Counted from the stretch's first letter, positions 26,933 through 36,090 are shown. The stretch: DNA of 64,000 bases from CAZOEL01 sp964578835 (GCA_964578835.1 CAZOEL010000003.1:1-64000), one strand, 5' to 3'. Notes: generated by a model from the letters alone, not told the origin. Numbers and translations: made by a program.

Positions 26933-27904
26933 TTATGGATAAAGAAGCACTTTCATGCCCTTGCGGTTTTCAACGATCTCAAGACCGGTTTCCAACTCTT
27001 CCAGCCGTATTCTATGGGAAATCATGTCCCGGACCGAAACGGCCCCGGAGGCAATGAGATCAAGAGCCTGCCGGCCATGCCTGTAACTGCAGCCGTAGGC
27101 GCCAACCAGAGTTTGCTCGTAATAGTGAAGTTGATTGAAATTGACGGGAAGGCTTTCTTCCAAAGGATGAAGCCCTGAGAACACAACTAGTCGCCCCCTC
27201 GGATTGAGAGCTTGTAGCGCCTCGACATAGGCTTGTTTCGACCCAACGGCAATGATGCAGACATCGAAGCTCTTTCCTTCCGAAGAAGCGAAGCCCCCGA
27301 GCCAATGACGACGATTCTCGTCTGGATCGAAGGAAGCGGGGCTTGCCCCCAAAGCCTTGGCGGCCCTGAAAAGCAAGGTTCCAGCCGGCCCTGCCCCCCA
27401 TATTCCCACCGAGTCCCCTTCGTCCACGCGCGCCAGTTCCAAAGCGTTGAGGCAACAGGAGAGAGGCTCGGCAAAGACCGCTTGTTCCGCATCGAGCTCC
27501 TTTGGGACGAGAATGAGGCTCTTGGCGGGCGCGATTACGTATTCCGCAAAGCCCCCGTCACGGTGGAATCCCATTATTTGCATTCCGCGGCAAAGATTTT
27601 GCGCCCCTCGCCTGCACGAAGGACAATCGCCACACCATACGCCGGGATAAACGTACACACGAGCGCCCTCTTCATAGGCGTCGACGCTCTTGCCTTTTTT
27701 CTGGATCACACCGATTACTTCTTCTCCGGGAATTCTTGGCAGAGTCAAATCCCGGTGTCCAACCCTGATGAGTTTGAGGTCCGTTCGGCAGATTCCGGCT
27801 ACATCGACCCTGAGCAGCACCTCATCGTCTTGAATTTCCCTGACGGAAGCTCTGGTTATTTCGAACCCGCCGATCTCTCTAACCACAATTGCTCTCATCT
27901 CCAT
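26933..27904 (-). CDS. Zinc-type alcohol dehydrogenase-like protein under B12 riboswitch
   Basis: This 323-residue medium-chain dehydrogenase starts MEMRAIVVREIGG, with TAGGAGCGGTTCAA before the ATG. It has Cys39 (GICRTDL) for the catalytic zinc. The usual GHE motif is GEE (60-62), so the His ligand is missing. The structural-zinc cysteines follow the normal pattern (CGDCPSCRRGAQNLC). The Rossmann motif is VGIWGAGPAGTLL near 170. It is the first gene after the cobalamin riboswitch and its terminator and is followed by the TrpD-like gene, so both should be repressed when cobalamin is plentiful. Family membership points to threonine-dehydrogenase-like alcohols, but the substrate is unknown. A link to B12 synthesis or use is inferred from the riboswitch. 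Confidence 0.88.
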   Translation of the reverse strand: MEMRAIVVREIGGFEITRASVREIQDDEVLLRVDVAGICRTDLKLIRVGHRDLTLPRIPGEEVIGVIQKKGKSVDAYEEGARVYVYPGVWCGDCPSCRRGAQNLCRGMQIMGFHRDGGFAEYVIAPAKSLILVPKELDAEQAVFAEPLSCCLNALELARVDEGDSVGIWGAGPAGTLLFRAAKALGASPASFDPDENRRHWLGGFASSEGKSFDVCIIAVGSKQAYVEALQALNPRGRLVVFSGLHPLEESLPVNFNQLHYYEQTLVGAYGCSYRHGRQALDLIASGAVSVRDMISHRIRLEELETGLEIVENRKGMKVLLYP

Positions 27905-27984
27905 TTGAACCGCTCCTATCCTCACTGCATCCGCCTCACGCGGAGCCGCAGATTCAATTAGCTCCTGACTCCGAGCTCAGCCGC

Positions 27985-28034
27985 AAAAAACAAAAGGGCT
28001 CCAATAGCCTGAGAATGGCTATTGGAACCCTTTT
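27985..28034 (-). terminator. Intrinsic terminator of the cobalamin riboswitch
   Basis: Read leftward, CCAATAGCC and GGCTATTGG form a 9-bp stem around a 7-base loop, extended by AAAAGGG and CCCTTTT. The stem is followed by TTTTGTTTTTTG. It lies directly after the aptamer and about 80 bases before the dehydrogenase ATG, as expected for a transcriptional off-switch. Confidence 0.9.
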
Positions 28035-28035
28035 C

Positions 28036-28235
28036 CATCAGATTCCAGACGTCTAAAAACCTCAGTCGTCTTCTGGCTACCGGATCATTCGCGCAATCAT
28101 CGCCTTCCCGCACCGGTATGCATCGCATCCACTGCAGTGGCCGTCGGCATCCCATGACGCGCGTCCCCGGTTACAGCGGCGGGACCGCTGCGGAATTTCA
28201 CCGCATTCCGTTACTGGGGTCTCTGTTTTTCAATT
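28036..28235 (-). ncRNA. Cobalamin (B12) riboswitch
   Basis: Read leftward, the segment shows the conserved blocks in order: AATGCGGTGAAATTCCGC, AGCGGTCCCGCCGCTGTAAC, GCCACTGC, GGGAAGGCG and TAGCCAGAAGACG. These are the hallmarks of the adenosylcobalamin aptamer, including the B12 box. An intrinsic terminator follows. Ligand binding should favour termination, so the dehydrogenase and TrpD-like genes downstream would be expressed when B12 is low. Confidence 0.96.
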
Positions 28236-28241
28236 CAACTC

Positions 28242-28270
28242 CCTTTATTGATTTGAGACGGAAAAGTCAA
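28242..28270 (-). promoter_or_regulatory. Sigma-70-type promoter for the riboswitch operon
   Basis: Read leftward, TTGACT and TAAAGG are separated by 17 bases. The -35 is strong and the -10 weak. The predicted start near 28235 fits the 5' edge of the cobalamin aptamer. Confidence 0.5.
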
Positions 28271-28302
28271 GTCGTAAGAAACGGGAGCTCCACACTTGAT
28301 GA

Positions 28303-28330
28303 TTGACAGTGAGTTTGATGAAGCTAGAAT
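28303..28330 (+). promoter_or_regulatory. Sigma-70-type promoter for dcm
   Basis: TTGACA and TAGAAT are separated by 16 bases, ending 22 bases before the dcm ATG. The region is divergent from the riboswitch promoter on the other strand. Confidence 0.6.
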
Positions 28331-28351
28331 GAAGAAGCGGAGAGGGAAAAG

Positions 28352-29497
28352 ATGAAGCGAGAAGAGCCTTTTCTTTTTTATGAATTTTTTGCCGGCGGAG
28401 GGATGGCGCGCGCAGGACTCGGTTCCGAGTGGAAGTGTGTCTTCGCTAATGACTGCAGCAGGAAGAAGGCCCGGAGCTATCATGTCAACTGGGGATATGA
28501 GCGTTTCTCCATCAAAGATGTGCGCGATCTCTCCACTAAGGAGCTACCGAGCCAGGCGGATCTCTCCTGGGCGTCCTTTCCCTGCCAGGATCTTTCCCTT
28601 GCCGGGAGAAGAGGCGGGTTGAGAGCCGAGAGAAGCGGAACATTTATTCCCTTTTGGCGATTGATGCAAGATCTTGCTGATGAAGGACGCGCACCGAGGC
28701 TTATTGTACTGGAGAATGTCTGCGGCGCTCTGACCAGCCGCGGCGGTAAGGACTTCGCCTATATTGCGTCTGCGCTCTGCGAATCCGGATATCGCTTCGG
28801 CGCCGTGGTGATCGATGCCGTTTATTTCGTTCCCCAGAGCAGGGCGCGGCTTTTTTTCATCGCAGCGCGTTCCGATATCGAAATCCCCAAGGAAATTATA
28901 GTCGAATCACCCCATTCTCTATGGCATCCCAAGGCTGTCTTGACCGCTTTTGGAAAGCTCCCCCGGAGCGTTCTGCAAAATTGGCTTTGGCTCGACATTC
29001 AGTCGCCGGCCAAACGCGAGCGAAGATTGATCGATATTCTGGAACAGGAGCCGGTTGGAGTCTCCTGGCATACCGCCGAGCAAACCGAGTATCTTTTGCG
29101 CCTCATGTCGGATCGAAATAAGAAGAAAGTGGAGCTGGCTCTGGCTTCAGGGCTTTGCATCGCCGGCGGCGCTTACCGCAGAACCAGGAACGGGAAGCAA
29201 AGGGCGGAAGTGCGATTTGACGACGTTGCCGGATGTTTGCGCACGCCTTCAGGCGGATCGAGCAGACAGACCTTGATTATTGTTGAGAATGGAAAGGTGC
29301 GCTCAAGGCTTCTCTCTCCCAGGGAAGCCGCCAGGCTCATGGGACTGGACGATGCCTATTCGCTACCGGAAAATTATAACGACGCCTATCGCCTGGTAGG
29401 AGATGGGGTTGTGGTCCCAGTCGTGAGCCATCTTTCAAGACATGTGCTGCTCCCGATTCTGAGGCTCAATGTGCAGAGTCGTGAAAGAGTCGCTTGA
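28352..29497 (+). CDS. dcm: DNA (cytosine-5) methyltransferase
   Basis: This 381-residue enzyme has the ordered C5-methylase motifs: EFFAGGGMARAGLG (motif I, AdoMet binding), SFPCQDLSLAG with the catalytic Cys at about 78 (motif IV), LENVCGAL (VI) and PQSRARLFFIAA (VIII), then a target-recognition region and the C-terminal LMGLDDAYSLPENYNDAYRL (IX-X). It modifies cytosine in a specific sequence that cannot be predicted here. Its stop overlaps the start of vsr (TGATG). No cognate restriction enzyme is seen, so it is either an orphan methylase or a system reduced to methylase plus Vsr. Confidence 0.96.
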   Translation: MKREEPFLFYEFFAGGGMARAGLGSEWKCVFANDCSRKKARSYHVNWGYERFSIKDVRDLSTKELPSQADLSWASFPCQDLSLAGRRGGLRAERSGTFIPFWRLMQDLADEGRAPRLIVLENVCGALTSRGGKDFAYIASALCESGYRFGAVVIDAVYFVPQSRARLFFIAARSDIEIPKEIIVESPHSLWHPKAVLTAFGKLPRSVLQNWLWLDIQSPAKRERRLIDILEQEPVGVSWHTAEQTEYLLRLMSDRNKKKVELALASGLCIAGGAYRRTRNGKQRAEVRFDDVAGCLRTPSGGSSRQTLIIVENGKVRSRLLSPREAARLMGLDDAYSLPENYNDAYRLVGDGVVVPVVSHLSRHVLLPILRLNVQSRERVA

Positions 29498-29922
29498 TGG
29501 AACCGACTGATGCCCAAAAGGCCGCCAAGCGCTCCGATATCATGCGCCGCGTGCGATCGACGGACACGACCCCTGAGATGGTAGTGCGCAAGCTTGCCCA
29601 CTCCCTGGGATTTCGTTACAGATTGCACAGAAAGGACCTCCCGGGGAACCCCGATCTGGTGTTTCCCTCGAAACGAAAGATCATCTTCGTACACGGCTGT
29701 TTTTGGCACGGGCACGAATGCAGGCGTGGAAACCGAATTCCCAAAGAAAACCGAACGTACTGGATCGGAAAGATCCAGGCCAATGTCGAACGGGATCGGA
29801 AGCACATGGCCGCTCTCTCCGCAGCCGGATGGAAGGTGTTGATTCTATGGGAATGCGAAATCAGGGACAAGACGGCTCTCAAAGAGACAATCAGTGAGTT
29901 TCTTGGGCAAAATCGAGCATGA
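29497..29922 (+). CDS. vsr: Very short patch repair endonuclease Vsr
   Basis: This 141-residue nuclease nicks 5' of T in T:G mismatches that arise when 5-methylcytosine deaminates. It shows the family's N-terminal RSDIMRRVRSTDTTPE, the metal-site Asp in GNPDLVFPSKRKIIFVHGCF, and the zinc/His region WHGHECRRG. The ATG overlaps the dcm stop codon by one base, the usual arrangement for Dcm-Vsr pairs. The pairing supports the idea that the methylase makes m5C in vivo. Confidence 0.96.
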   Translation: MEPTDAQKAAKRSDIMRRVRSTDTTPEMVVRKLAHSLGFRYRLHRKDLPGNPDLVFPSKRKIIFVHGCFWHGHECRRGNRIPKENRTYWIGKIQANVERDRKHMAALSAAGWKVLILWECEIRDKTALKETISEFLGQNRA

Positions 29923-29962
29923 CAGAAAGCGCGTCGCAGCAAGCGAAAGGAAAAGCCTCCGC

Positions 29963-30553
29963 ATGATTTTCCGCAAGGATGCCGGAACGCTTCTATTTTG
30001 GGGATGCATTTTCGTACTGCTCGGAGCGTCCCTATTCTACGGACTCAGTGTAGAGAAGGTGCGTCGCAGCATCATGAAAGGCGAAGGAAAGTTAGAAAAC
30101 GGCGCCATAGTCGGTTTGGTTCGAGTTCTAGACGGCGACACGGTGGTCGTCGGTCAGAACGACCAGGCGCCCGCCATTGTGCGCATACTCGGCATTAAGT
30201 CATTCGATGCAAACTTCGAGAAGGAGGTCGCCGCCCCCTTTGGGCAGGCCGCAATCGATTCCCTGCAGCGGTTGATGGCGGGAAAGCCGGTACGGGTGCT
30301 TCTCCATTCCACTCCCAAAGACAGATACGGGCGATACATCGCCATGCTATACGCCGACGATCAGGATATCGGGCTTCGGCTCGTCAGAGAAGGATTGGCC
30401 CTGGTCTACACGGTTTATCCGTTTCCGGCCATGTCTTTGTACCTTCAGGAACAGGAGCTTGCCAGAGCCGGAAGGCGCGGGTTGTGGGCCAACAACGAAG
30501 TCTCATCGAGGGCTTTGGCGCTCATAAGCGAATGGCAGGGGCGAGCCCAATGA
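29963..30553 (+). CDS. Membrane-anchored thermonuclease (SNase-like)
   Basis: This 196-residue protein has an N-terminal transmembrane helix (LLFWGCIFVLLGASLFYGL) and a staphylococcal-nuclease fold. The fold shows VRVLDGDTVVV (calcium Asp), RILGIKSFDANFEKE and KDRYGRYIAMLY (catalytic Arg). The start at ATG 29963 follows GAAAGGAAAAGCCTCCGC; a GTG at 29894 would overlap vsr and is less likely. It probably acts at the outer face of the inner membrane on nucleic acids. Its stop overlaps the potassium channel ATG by four bases. Confidence 0.85.
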   Translation: MIFRKDAGTLLFWGCIFVLLGASLFYGLSVEKVRRSIMKGEGKLENGAIVGLVRVLDGDTVVVGQNDQAPAIVRILGIKSFDANFEKEVAAPFGQAAIDSLQRLMAGKPVRVLLHSTPKDRYGRYIAMLYADDQDIGLRLVREGLALVYTVYPFPAMSLYLQEQELARAGRRGLWANNEVSSRALALISEWQGRAQ

Positions 30554-31593
30554 TATTTTTCGTCATCAGAAATCTCTTCAGACACGTCTTTAAGAATCCG
30601 CCCGTTCCCATGCGCATCATAGCGCTGCTGGGCGCGGTTCTTCTGTACGGCGCAACGGGGTATGTATACTTCGAGCTTTCGGAGAACGCGGAGCTCACCT
30701 GGTCCGATGGCTTATGGTACACGATTGTGACCATGACAACGGTGGGATACGGCGATTTCTTCCCGAAAACCGCCGGAGGGAGATTCCTCGTCGGATGGCC
30801 CATAATGATCTTCGGAATCGGGCTTCTGGGCTACGCGCTCTCAGTCGTCGCAGCAACCCTCATAACATCCAAGAGCAAGGAAATCAAAGGCATGTCCTCC
30901 TTCAGCTTCAAAGATCATCTGATTATCTTCAACTTTGCGGGCTTGGCCAAGATCGAGCGCATTCTTGAAGAACTTTTCCTGGACCCCGCCTTCGACAACG
31001 CCACCCCCATAGTGCTGATAGACGAATTCCTCGAAGAGATGCCCCCGGAGCTCCAAAAGCGCGGCGTCCACTACGTTCGAGGCAACCCGATCCGTGACGC
31101 CACCTTGGCCAGAGCGGCCATAGATCATGTCCGCAACGCTCTCATTCTCTGCAGGGACCCATCCAATCCTGCCTCCGATAACCTCAACGTATCTATTGCG
31201 CTCGCAATAGAAGGCCGAAACAGAAAGGCCAACACCGTCGTGGAATGCGTGGACCCGGCTTCGGAGGAGCTGCTGAGAAAAGCGGGCTGCGATAAGATTG
31301 TCTGCTCCTCACGCTTTGACGCTCATTTCTTGAGTCAGGAACTGCTCAACCCGGGCGTACAGGAGATAATAGCCGATCTCATCAGCGCCCGCGACGGGCA
31401 ACAGATCTACTTTGTGGAGGTTCTCCACGAGGCGACCTTCAGCGAACTGTCTGAAAAATGCCGCAAGAGAAAGCACCTGGCTCTTGGAACTCAAAGCTCC
31501 GGCAAGATACATCTTAATTCTCCTGGAGAAAAGATGGTCAAGAAGGGTGATCGGATCGTCACGATCGGTCCCTCCCGGATTCTTGATCTTTGA
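30550..31593 (+). CDS. Two-helix potassium channel with RCK (TrkA-N) domain
   Basis: This 347-residue protein has two transmembrane helices (near 20-42 and 80-105) flanking a pore loop with the potassium filter TMTTVGYGDFFP. A cytoplasmic Rossmann-like regulator domain follows from about 120 (DHLIIFNFAGLAKIERIL), then a TrkA-C-like end. The usual RCK glycine motif (GxGxxG) reads FNFAGLAKI here, so nucleotide binding may be weak. ATGA overlap with the nuclease gene implies one transcript from dcm onward. Confidence 0.92.
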   Translation: MIFFVIRNLFRHVFKNPPVPMRIIALLGAVLLYGATGYVYFELSENAELTWSDGLWYTIVTMTTVGYGDFFPKTAGGRFLVGWPIMIFGIGLLGYALSVVAATLITSKSKEIKGMSSFSFKDHLIIFNFAGLAKIERILEELFLDPAFDNATPIVLIDEFLEEMPPELQKRGVHYVRGNPIRDATLARAAIDHVRNALILCRDPSNPASDNLNVSIALAIEGRNRKANTVVECVDPASEELLRKAGCDKIVCSSRFDAHFLSQELLNPGVQEIIADLISARDGQQIYFVEVLHEATFSELSEKCRKRKHLALGTQSSGKIHLNSPGEKMVKKGDRIVTIGPSRILDL

Positions 31594-31673
31594 CATCTTC
31601 GAAGTAGTCACGAATAGACATTAACCTTGGGGAGAAGCGCATCCGAAAGGAAAATGCCAAGCGCAAGTGTCTA

Positions 31674-31808
31674 ATGGCTCGCATTGGAGCCGAGCCAAGC
31701 AACCTTACCAAGAAGATGATCGAGAAGGTGGACTCCGAGAGGGGCAAGCTGAGTCCCAAAAAGAGAGAGATCCAAAAGCCCAAAGAGGAAAAAGAGTTGG
31801 ATTGGTAA
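31674..31808 (+). CDS. Possible 44-residue highly charged peptide
   Basis: The frame MARIGAEPSNLTKKMIEKVD and onward ends KEEKELDW. It is rich in Lys and Glu and would be a single charged helix. No ribosome binding site precedes the ATG, and no family is recognised. It lies between the potassium channel and the convergent hybrid kinase. Confidence 0.28.
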   Translation: MARIGAEPSNLTKKMIEKVDSERGKLSPKKREIQKPKEEKELDW

Positions 31809-31874
31809 AAGGGAAAAAACGCAGAGACTACTCGTCCGATACCGTAGCCATGCGCCTTGACAGGTGCGATTGTC

Positions 31875-34800
31875 CTAATCCAGCGCCTGGCTCACCTTGA
31901 GAGCGAGATCTTTTTTAGAAAATGGCTTCTGAATAAAGTGAACACCCTCATCCAAGACTCCATGGTGAGCAATCACATTGGCCGTGTACCCAGACATGAA
32001 AAGCCGTTTCATGTTCGGATAAAGAGACAACAGGCTTTGCGCCAAGTCCCTGCCGTTCATCTCGGGCATGACCACATCGGTCATGAGCAGGTGAATCTCG
32101 CCTGCATGCTCACGGGCCAGGGCGACGGCTTTGCCGGGCCTGTCCGCCTTCAAAACGGTGTAGCCAAGCCGCTTGAGCATCGTCGTCGTCATGCTCAGGA
32201 TCGCTGGTTCGTCCTCCACTAGTAGGATCGTCTGGTTTTCCAGCCCTCCGGGAATGCCCCCGACCATCTCGGGCTGCGCCTGGTCTTTGAACGCTTTCTG
32301 CGCGGGCAGGTAGATGCGAAAAGTCGTGCCCTTCCCAGGTTCGCTGTACACGTTGATAAAGCCACGGTTCTGCTTGACGATACCGTATACCGTGGCCAAG
32401 CCCAAGCCGGTGCCCTTACCTACGCCCTTCGTGGAGAAAAACGGCTCGAACAGCTTGTCTTTGATCTCTTGGTCCATGCCGCAGCCGTTATCACTAACCG
32501 CCATCAGGACAAAGTCGCCCGGGACAAAGCCTATGTGGTTGGAGCAGTATGCTTCGTCAAGGGTCGCCATGCCTGTTTCAATGGTGATCTTGCCCACACC
32601 CTCGATGGCGTCTCGAGCGTTCACGCACAGATTGGCCAGGATCTGATCCAGTTGCGACGGGTCCATCCTGACCGGCCACATGGACGATTGGGGCAGCCAG
32701 GCCAGGTCGATATCCTCCCCGATGAGCCGCTGGAGCATCTTGAGCATTCTCTCGATCTTCTCGTTCAAATCGATCACCTTGGGCGCGATGGTCTGCTTGC
32801 GGGCGAAGGCCAGCAATTGCCGTGTGATGTCGGCCGAACGCGTGGCGGCGTTGTGGATTTCCTGCAAATCATGGTGCAGCGGATCATCCGGCGCCACACT
32901 GTCCATGGCCAGCTCCGTATGACCTAAAATGACACCCAGCATGTTGTTGAAATCGTGGGCCACGCCCCCGGCCAGTCGGCCCACCGATTCCATCTTCTGA
33001 GCCTGGCGGAGCTGGTCTTCGAGGGCCTTGCGATCACTGACGTCCAGATTGACCACAATGGCTCCATCGACGTTGCCGTCGTCATCCAGCACCGGGGCCG
33101 AATAGTTCAGTATGGTTTTTTTCTTGCCGTCAAAGGCTTCGATTTCCAGGAGCTCATCGACGATGGTGGCCCCCTTGGTGATCGTTTTCGCCAACGCCCA
33201 GTCGTCGGGTTCGATCGGTTCGCGCGAAGGCAGACGCCAGGCTTTGAATAGGCCGTATTCGCTGATTTTTGCATGCGGTTCGGCGCCCCAGATCTTCACA
33301 CCCATGGGGTTGCCGCGCAAAAGCGTGCCGTCCTTGTCGGCAAACCACAGTCCGATGGGCAGAATCTCGAATATTTTCTGCAACTGGTTCTCTCGCCTTC
33401 GCAACTCTTCCTCCGCCCGTTTTCGCTCGGTGATGTCGGAGGCGATGCTGAGCACAGCGGGCTGACCGTCCCACTCGGTGTATTTGGCCAGCACCTCGAG
33501 CGGGAAACTAGAACCGTCCTTGCGGTAATGGGCGACTTCGAACCGCGCTTCGCCTTCCTCGATAATCCGGCGCAATCGCTCCTCAAGCAGAGCTGAGCTT
33601 TCGGGCACGTCCAAGTCGTGCAGGTTGAGGGAGAGGAACTCGGCCTCGTCGCGATAGCCATGAAGAGTAGCGGTTACGCTGTTGGCGTAGAGGAAGCGGC
33701 CCTCGGTGTTGTGGATCGTGATGGATGCGGGCGCGGCGTCGAGCATCTGGCCCAACAGGGCGATGCGTTCCTCCCGCCGCCTGCGCTCGGTGATGTCGGC
33801 ATGGGTTCCAAACATCAACAGAGGTTTGCCTTCGACGTCACGGGTCAAAACGCGGCCCCGGTCCAGAATCCAGACCCAATGGCCGTCCTTGTGCTTCATT
33901 CGAAATTCGCATTCGTAATCGGGCATTTCTCCCGTGATGCAGCGGGACAACCGCTCTTTCGCCATTCTCAGGTCATCGGGATGAACCAGTCTTTCCCAGG
34001 TTTCGTAGTTGCATAAGCCCAACTCGTCGAGTGTGTATCCCAGCATCTGCGCCCAGATATCGTTAAAAACGGTTTCGTCGGTCTGGACGTTCCACACCCA
34101 GGTTCCCAGACGTGAGCCTTCGATGACAAACTCCAACTGCTCACGTTCCCGCCGTAGCGCCTCCTCGGCCTGTTTGCGCTCAGTGATGTCCTGCAAAGAC
34201 CCAACGAGGCGCTGGATTCTTCCATGCGAGTCGATCTCCGCCCGGCCTCGAGCAACGCAGTGGCGGATTTGGCCATCCCCTCGTATGGCGCGCAGTTCCA
34301 ACTCGTAAGGCTTTCCCTTCGTCACGCAGCGTTCGACGGCTCTCCGCAATAGATGCAAATCTTCGGTGACATAGAGAGCCGAATGTTCGGCGAAAGTCGG
34401 CGCCACCCCGGCGGGATCCAGCTGGAAGATACGAAAGAGCTCCTCCGACCAGCGCACCAGGTCATCGGCTATGTCCCATTCCCAACTGCCGACATGGGCG
34501 ATGCGCTCGGTGCGGGCAAGCATCTCCCGGCTCTCGCGCAGATGCTTGGCGGCTTCGATTCTGTGCAGAGCAAAGGCCAAGTCTCCCGCTATTCCGTCAA
34601 AGAGCGCCTGTTCTTCCTCGTCGTCGGCGTAGGCGACAGGGACGGACACAGACAGGATGCCATAAGTCTTGCCGCCGTAGCGCAGACCCCGGCTCAAGCC
34701 GGCACGGCCCCCGTATTCTGCCGACAAGGGGCATTCCCTACACTCAGCCTTCGGGTTGCTCACCACGATGACTCCATCGTGTTCGAGCGCCTGCTTCATA

Positions 34801-35201
34801 CGGGCGGGGTATTCGCCCGCCGCAAGGAGCTCGCCCATCGCCGTGAAACCGCCGTCGAATCCCGAACAGGCTGTCGCCGTGGCCGCTCTCCCCTCGTCGT
34901 CCAGAAGGGCGATCCAGGCATTCAAGTAGCCCATGGTCTCGGTCAGATTCACGCAGGTCCGTTCGATCAAACGTAGAGGATCGTCTTCGGAGACGATTAG
35001 TTGGTTGACATTGCGGATGGCCAGCAGCACCTGTTTGATATGGTCTGCGCGCGCCTCGACTTCGGCCAAACGCACTACGAGAGTCCCGTGTCTGCCCGCA
35101 ATGGTGTCCACCTGGCCATCGCGCAGCGCATGCAGTGCCGCTTCGGTGCTGGCGAGCCGGCCCTTGAGCTCTTCATACGTGGGGGCTTGTTCGTTGGTCA
35201 T
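31875..35201 (-). CDS. Cytoplasmic GAF-multi-PAS hybrid histidine kinase with receiver
   Basis: This 1108-residue protein has no transmembrane helix. The order is: an N-terminal helical segment, a GAF domain (about 65-210, with a Cys-rich loop ECRECPL), four PAS/PAC units (about 225-720, several ending in the DITERK signature), HisKA with GGVAHDFNNML (His near 749), HATPase (DNGCGM; GKGTGLGLATV), and a C-terminal receiver from about 989 with MTDVVMPEMNG (Asp near 1042). GAGGTTAAACC precedes the ATG. No output regulator is adjacent, so its target is unknown. Several PAS domains suggest integration of redox or small-molecule signals. Confidence 0.94.
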   Translation of the reverse strand: MTNEQAPTYEELKGRLASTEAALHALRDGQVDTIAGRHGTLVVRLAEVEARADHIKQVLLAIRNVNQLIVSEDDPLRLIERTCVNLTETMGYLNAWIALLDDEGRAATATACSGFDGGFTAMGELLAAGEYPARMKQALEHDGVIVVSNPKAECRECPLSAEYGGRAGLSRGLRYGGKTYGILSVSVPVAYADDEEEQALFDGIAGDLAFALHRIEAAKHLRESREMLARTERIAHVGSWEWDIADDLVRWSEELFRIFQLDPAGVAPTFAEHSALYVTEDLHLLRRAVERCVTKGKPYELELRAIRGDGQIRHCVARGRAEIDSHGRIQRLVGSLQDITERKQAEEALRREREQLEFVIEGSRLGTWVWNVQTDETVFNDIWAQMLGYTLDELGLCNYETWERLVHPDDLRMAKERLSRCITGEMPDYECEFRMKHKDGHWVWILDRGRVLTRDVEGKPLLMFGTHADITERRRREERIALLGQMLDAAPASITIHNTEGRFLYANSVTATLHGYRDEAEFLSLNLHDLDVPESSALLEERLRRIIEEGEARFEVAHYRKDGSSFPLEVLAKYTEWDGQPAVLSIASDITERKRAEEELRRRENQLQKIFEILPIGLWFADKDGTLLRGNPMGVKIWGAEPHAKISEYGLFKAWRLPSREPIEPDDWALAKTITKGATIVDELLEIEAFDGKKKTILNYSAPVLDDDGNVDGAIVVNLDVSDRKALEDQLRQAQKMESVGRLAGGVAHDFNNMLGVILGHTELAMDSVAPDDPLHHDLQEIHNAATRSADITRQLLAFARKQTIAPKVIDLNEKIERMLKMLQRLIGEDIDLAWLPQSSMWPVRMDPSQLDQILANLCVNARDAIEGVGKITIETGMATLDEAYCSNHIGFVPGDFVLMAVSDNGCGMDQEIKDKLFEPFFSTKGVGKGTGLGLATVYGIVKQNRGFINVYSEPGKGTTFRIYLPAQKAFKDQAQPEMVGGIPGGLENQTILLVEDEPAILSMTTTMLKRLGYTVLKADRPGKAVALAREHAGEIHLLMTDVVMPEMNGRDLAQSLLSLYPNMKRLFMSGYTANVIAHHGVLDEGVHFIQKPFSKKDLALKVSQALD

Positions 35202-36090
35202 GGTTTAACCTCAAAGCAGCAAAGTTCGCAACGGCTCGTCATCGCTCCCTCGGGGATGCCCCCGTTGGGGATTTCATCCAGCCCTGTGATATTCGTGGCG
35301 ACCTTGGCGACTGCTGCGGGCAGTTGCGCAAGGTCGCCATCGGTTGTGCAATCTTCCGGCATGCGTCACGTCCTCATTCTTTCCGCGTATGGGGTCGTTC
35401 CTCGCTCTTAGCGAGATGGCGACATAAGGAGGCGCTCTGTGCCGTTGGCTACCGGAGCTGGAAATGGCTCAACAAGAGGGTCTGCATCCCACACCGCCTT
35501 GCTCCAATTGTTTCTCTCGGCTGAGGAGAGTACTATACAACCAAACCCGGCAGAGCCGGAACCAAAAAAAGATAGAAGGGAAAAAACAGCTTCAGTTCTA
35601 TCTCCCTTCCAAGCTGCCTGCGCTGTATATTCCTCTCACGGTAAATTTAAGGCTCATCCCGTAACTCAATCTACAACTTCAACGCCTGCGATGATCTGAT
35701 GAACGAGCAACTATAAATGGACTGAAAGCCGAGCGGATGGTAAACTCCAATCTTTCCTTCTCCCTCATCACATGCTTTGCTCTGTGGGGAACCACACAAA
35801 AATGAGCTGAGCGTCTCTTTCGTTATCAGTCCGATATTTCGCCATGGGCTGCGACCTGCTCATTAGGCTTCTCTGCAGATAGAGAAATTTGAACGGCTGT
35901 GATTTCGTCTTCCGATCAGCCGGCATCTTTGGTCCAGACCTTTTCATGCTCTGGCTGAAAAGGTCAGGGAAGTTTTGGATAGCTGCGTCAAGGATCGTGG
36001 ATGAGGGAACAGGGTTATCTTGTTCTGTGATGATTGAACAATTGTAACGCCGGGTTAGCCTCTATTCCAGTCACTTCTGCGTTGGGGTCA
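35202..36090. other. Intergenic stretch without a supported gene
   Basis: Several short open frames occur here, but none has a ribosome binding site or protein-like composition. I see no tRNA, riboswitch or clear terminator. The region probably carries the leader of the leftward hybrid kinase and decayed DNA. Confidence 0.5.
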
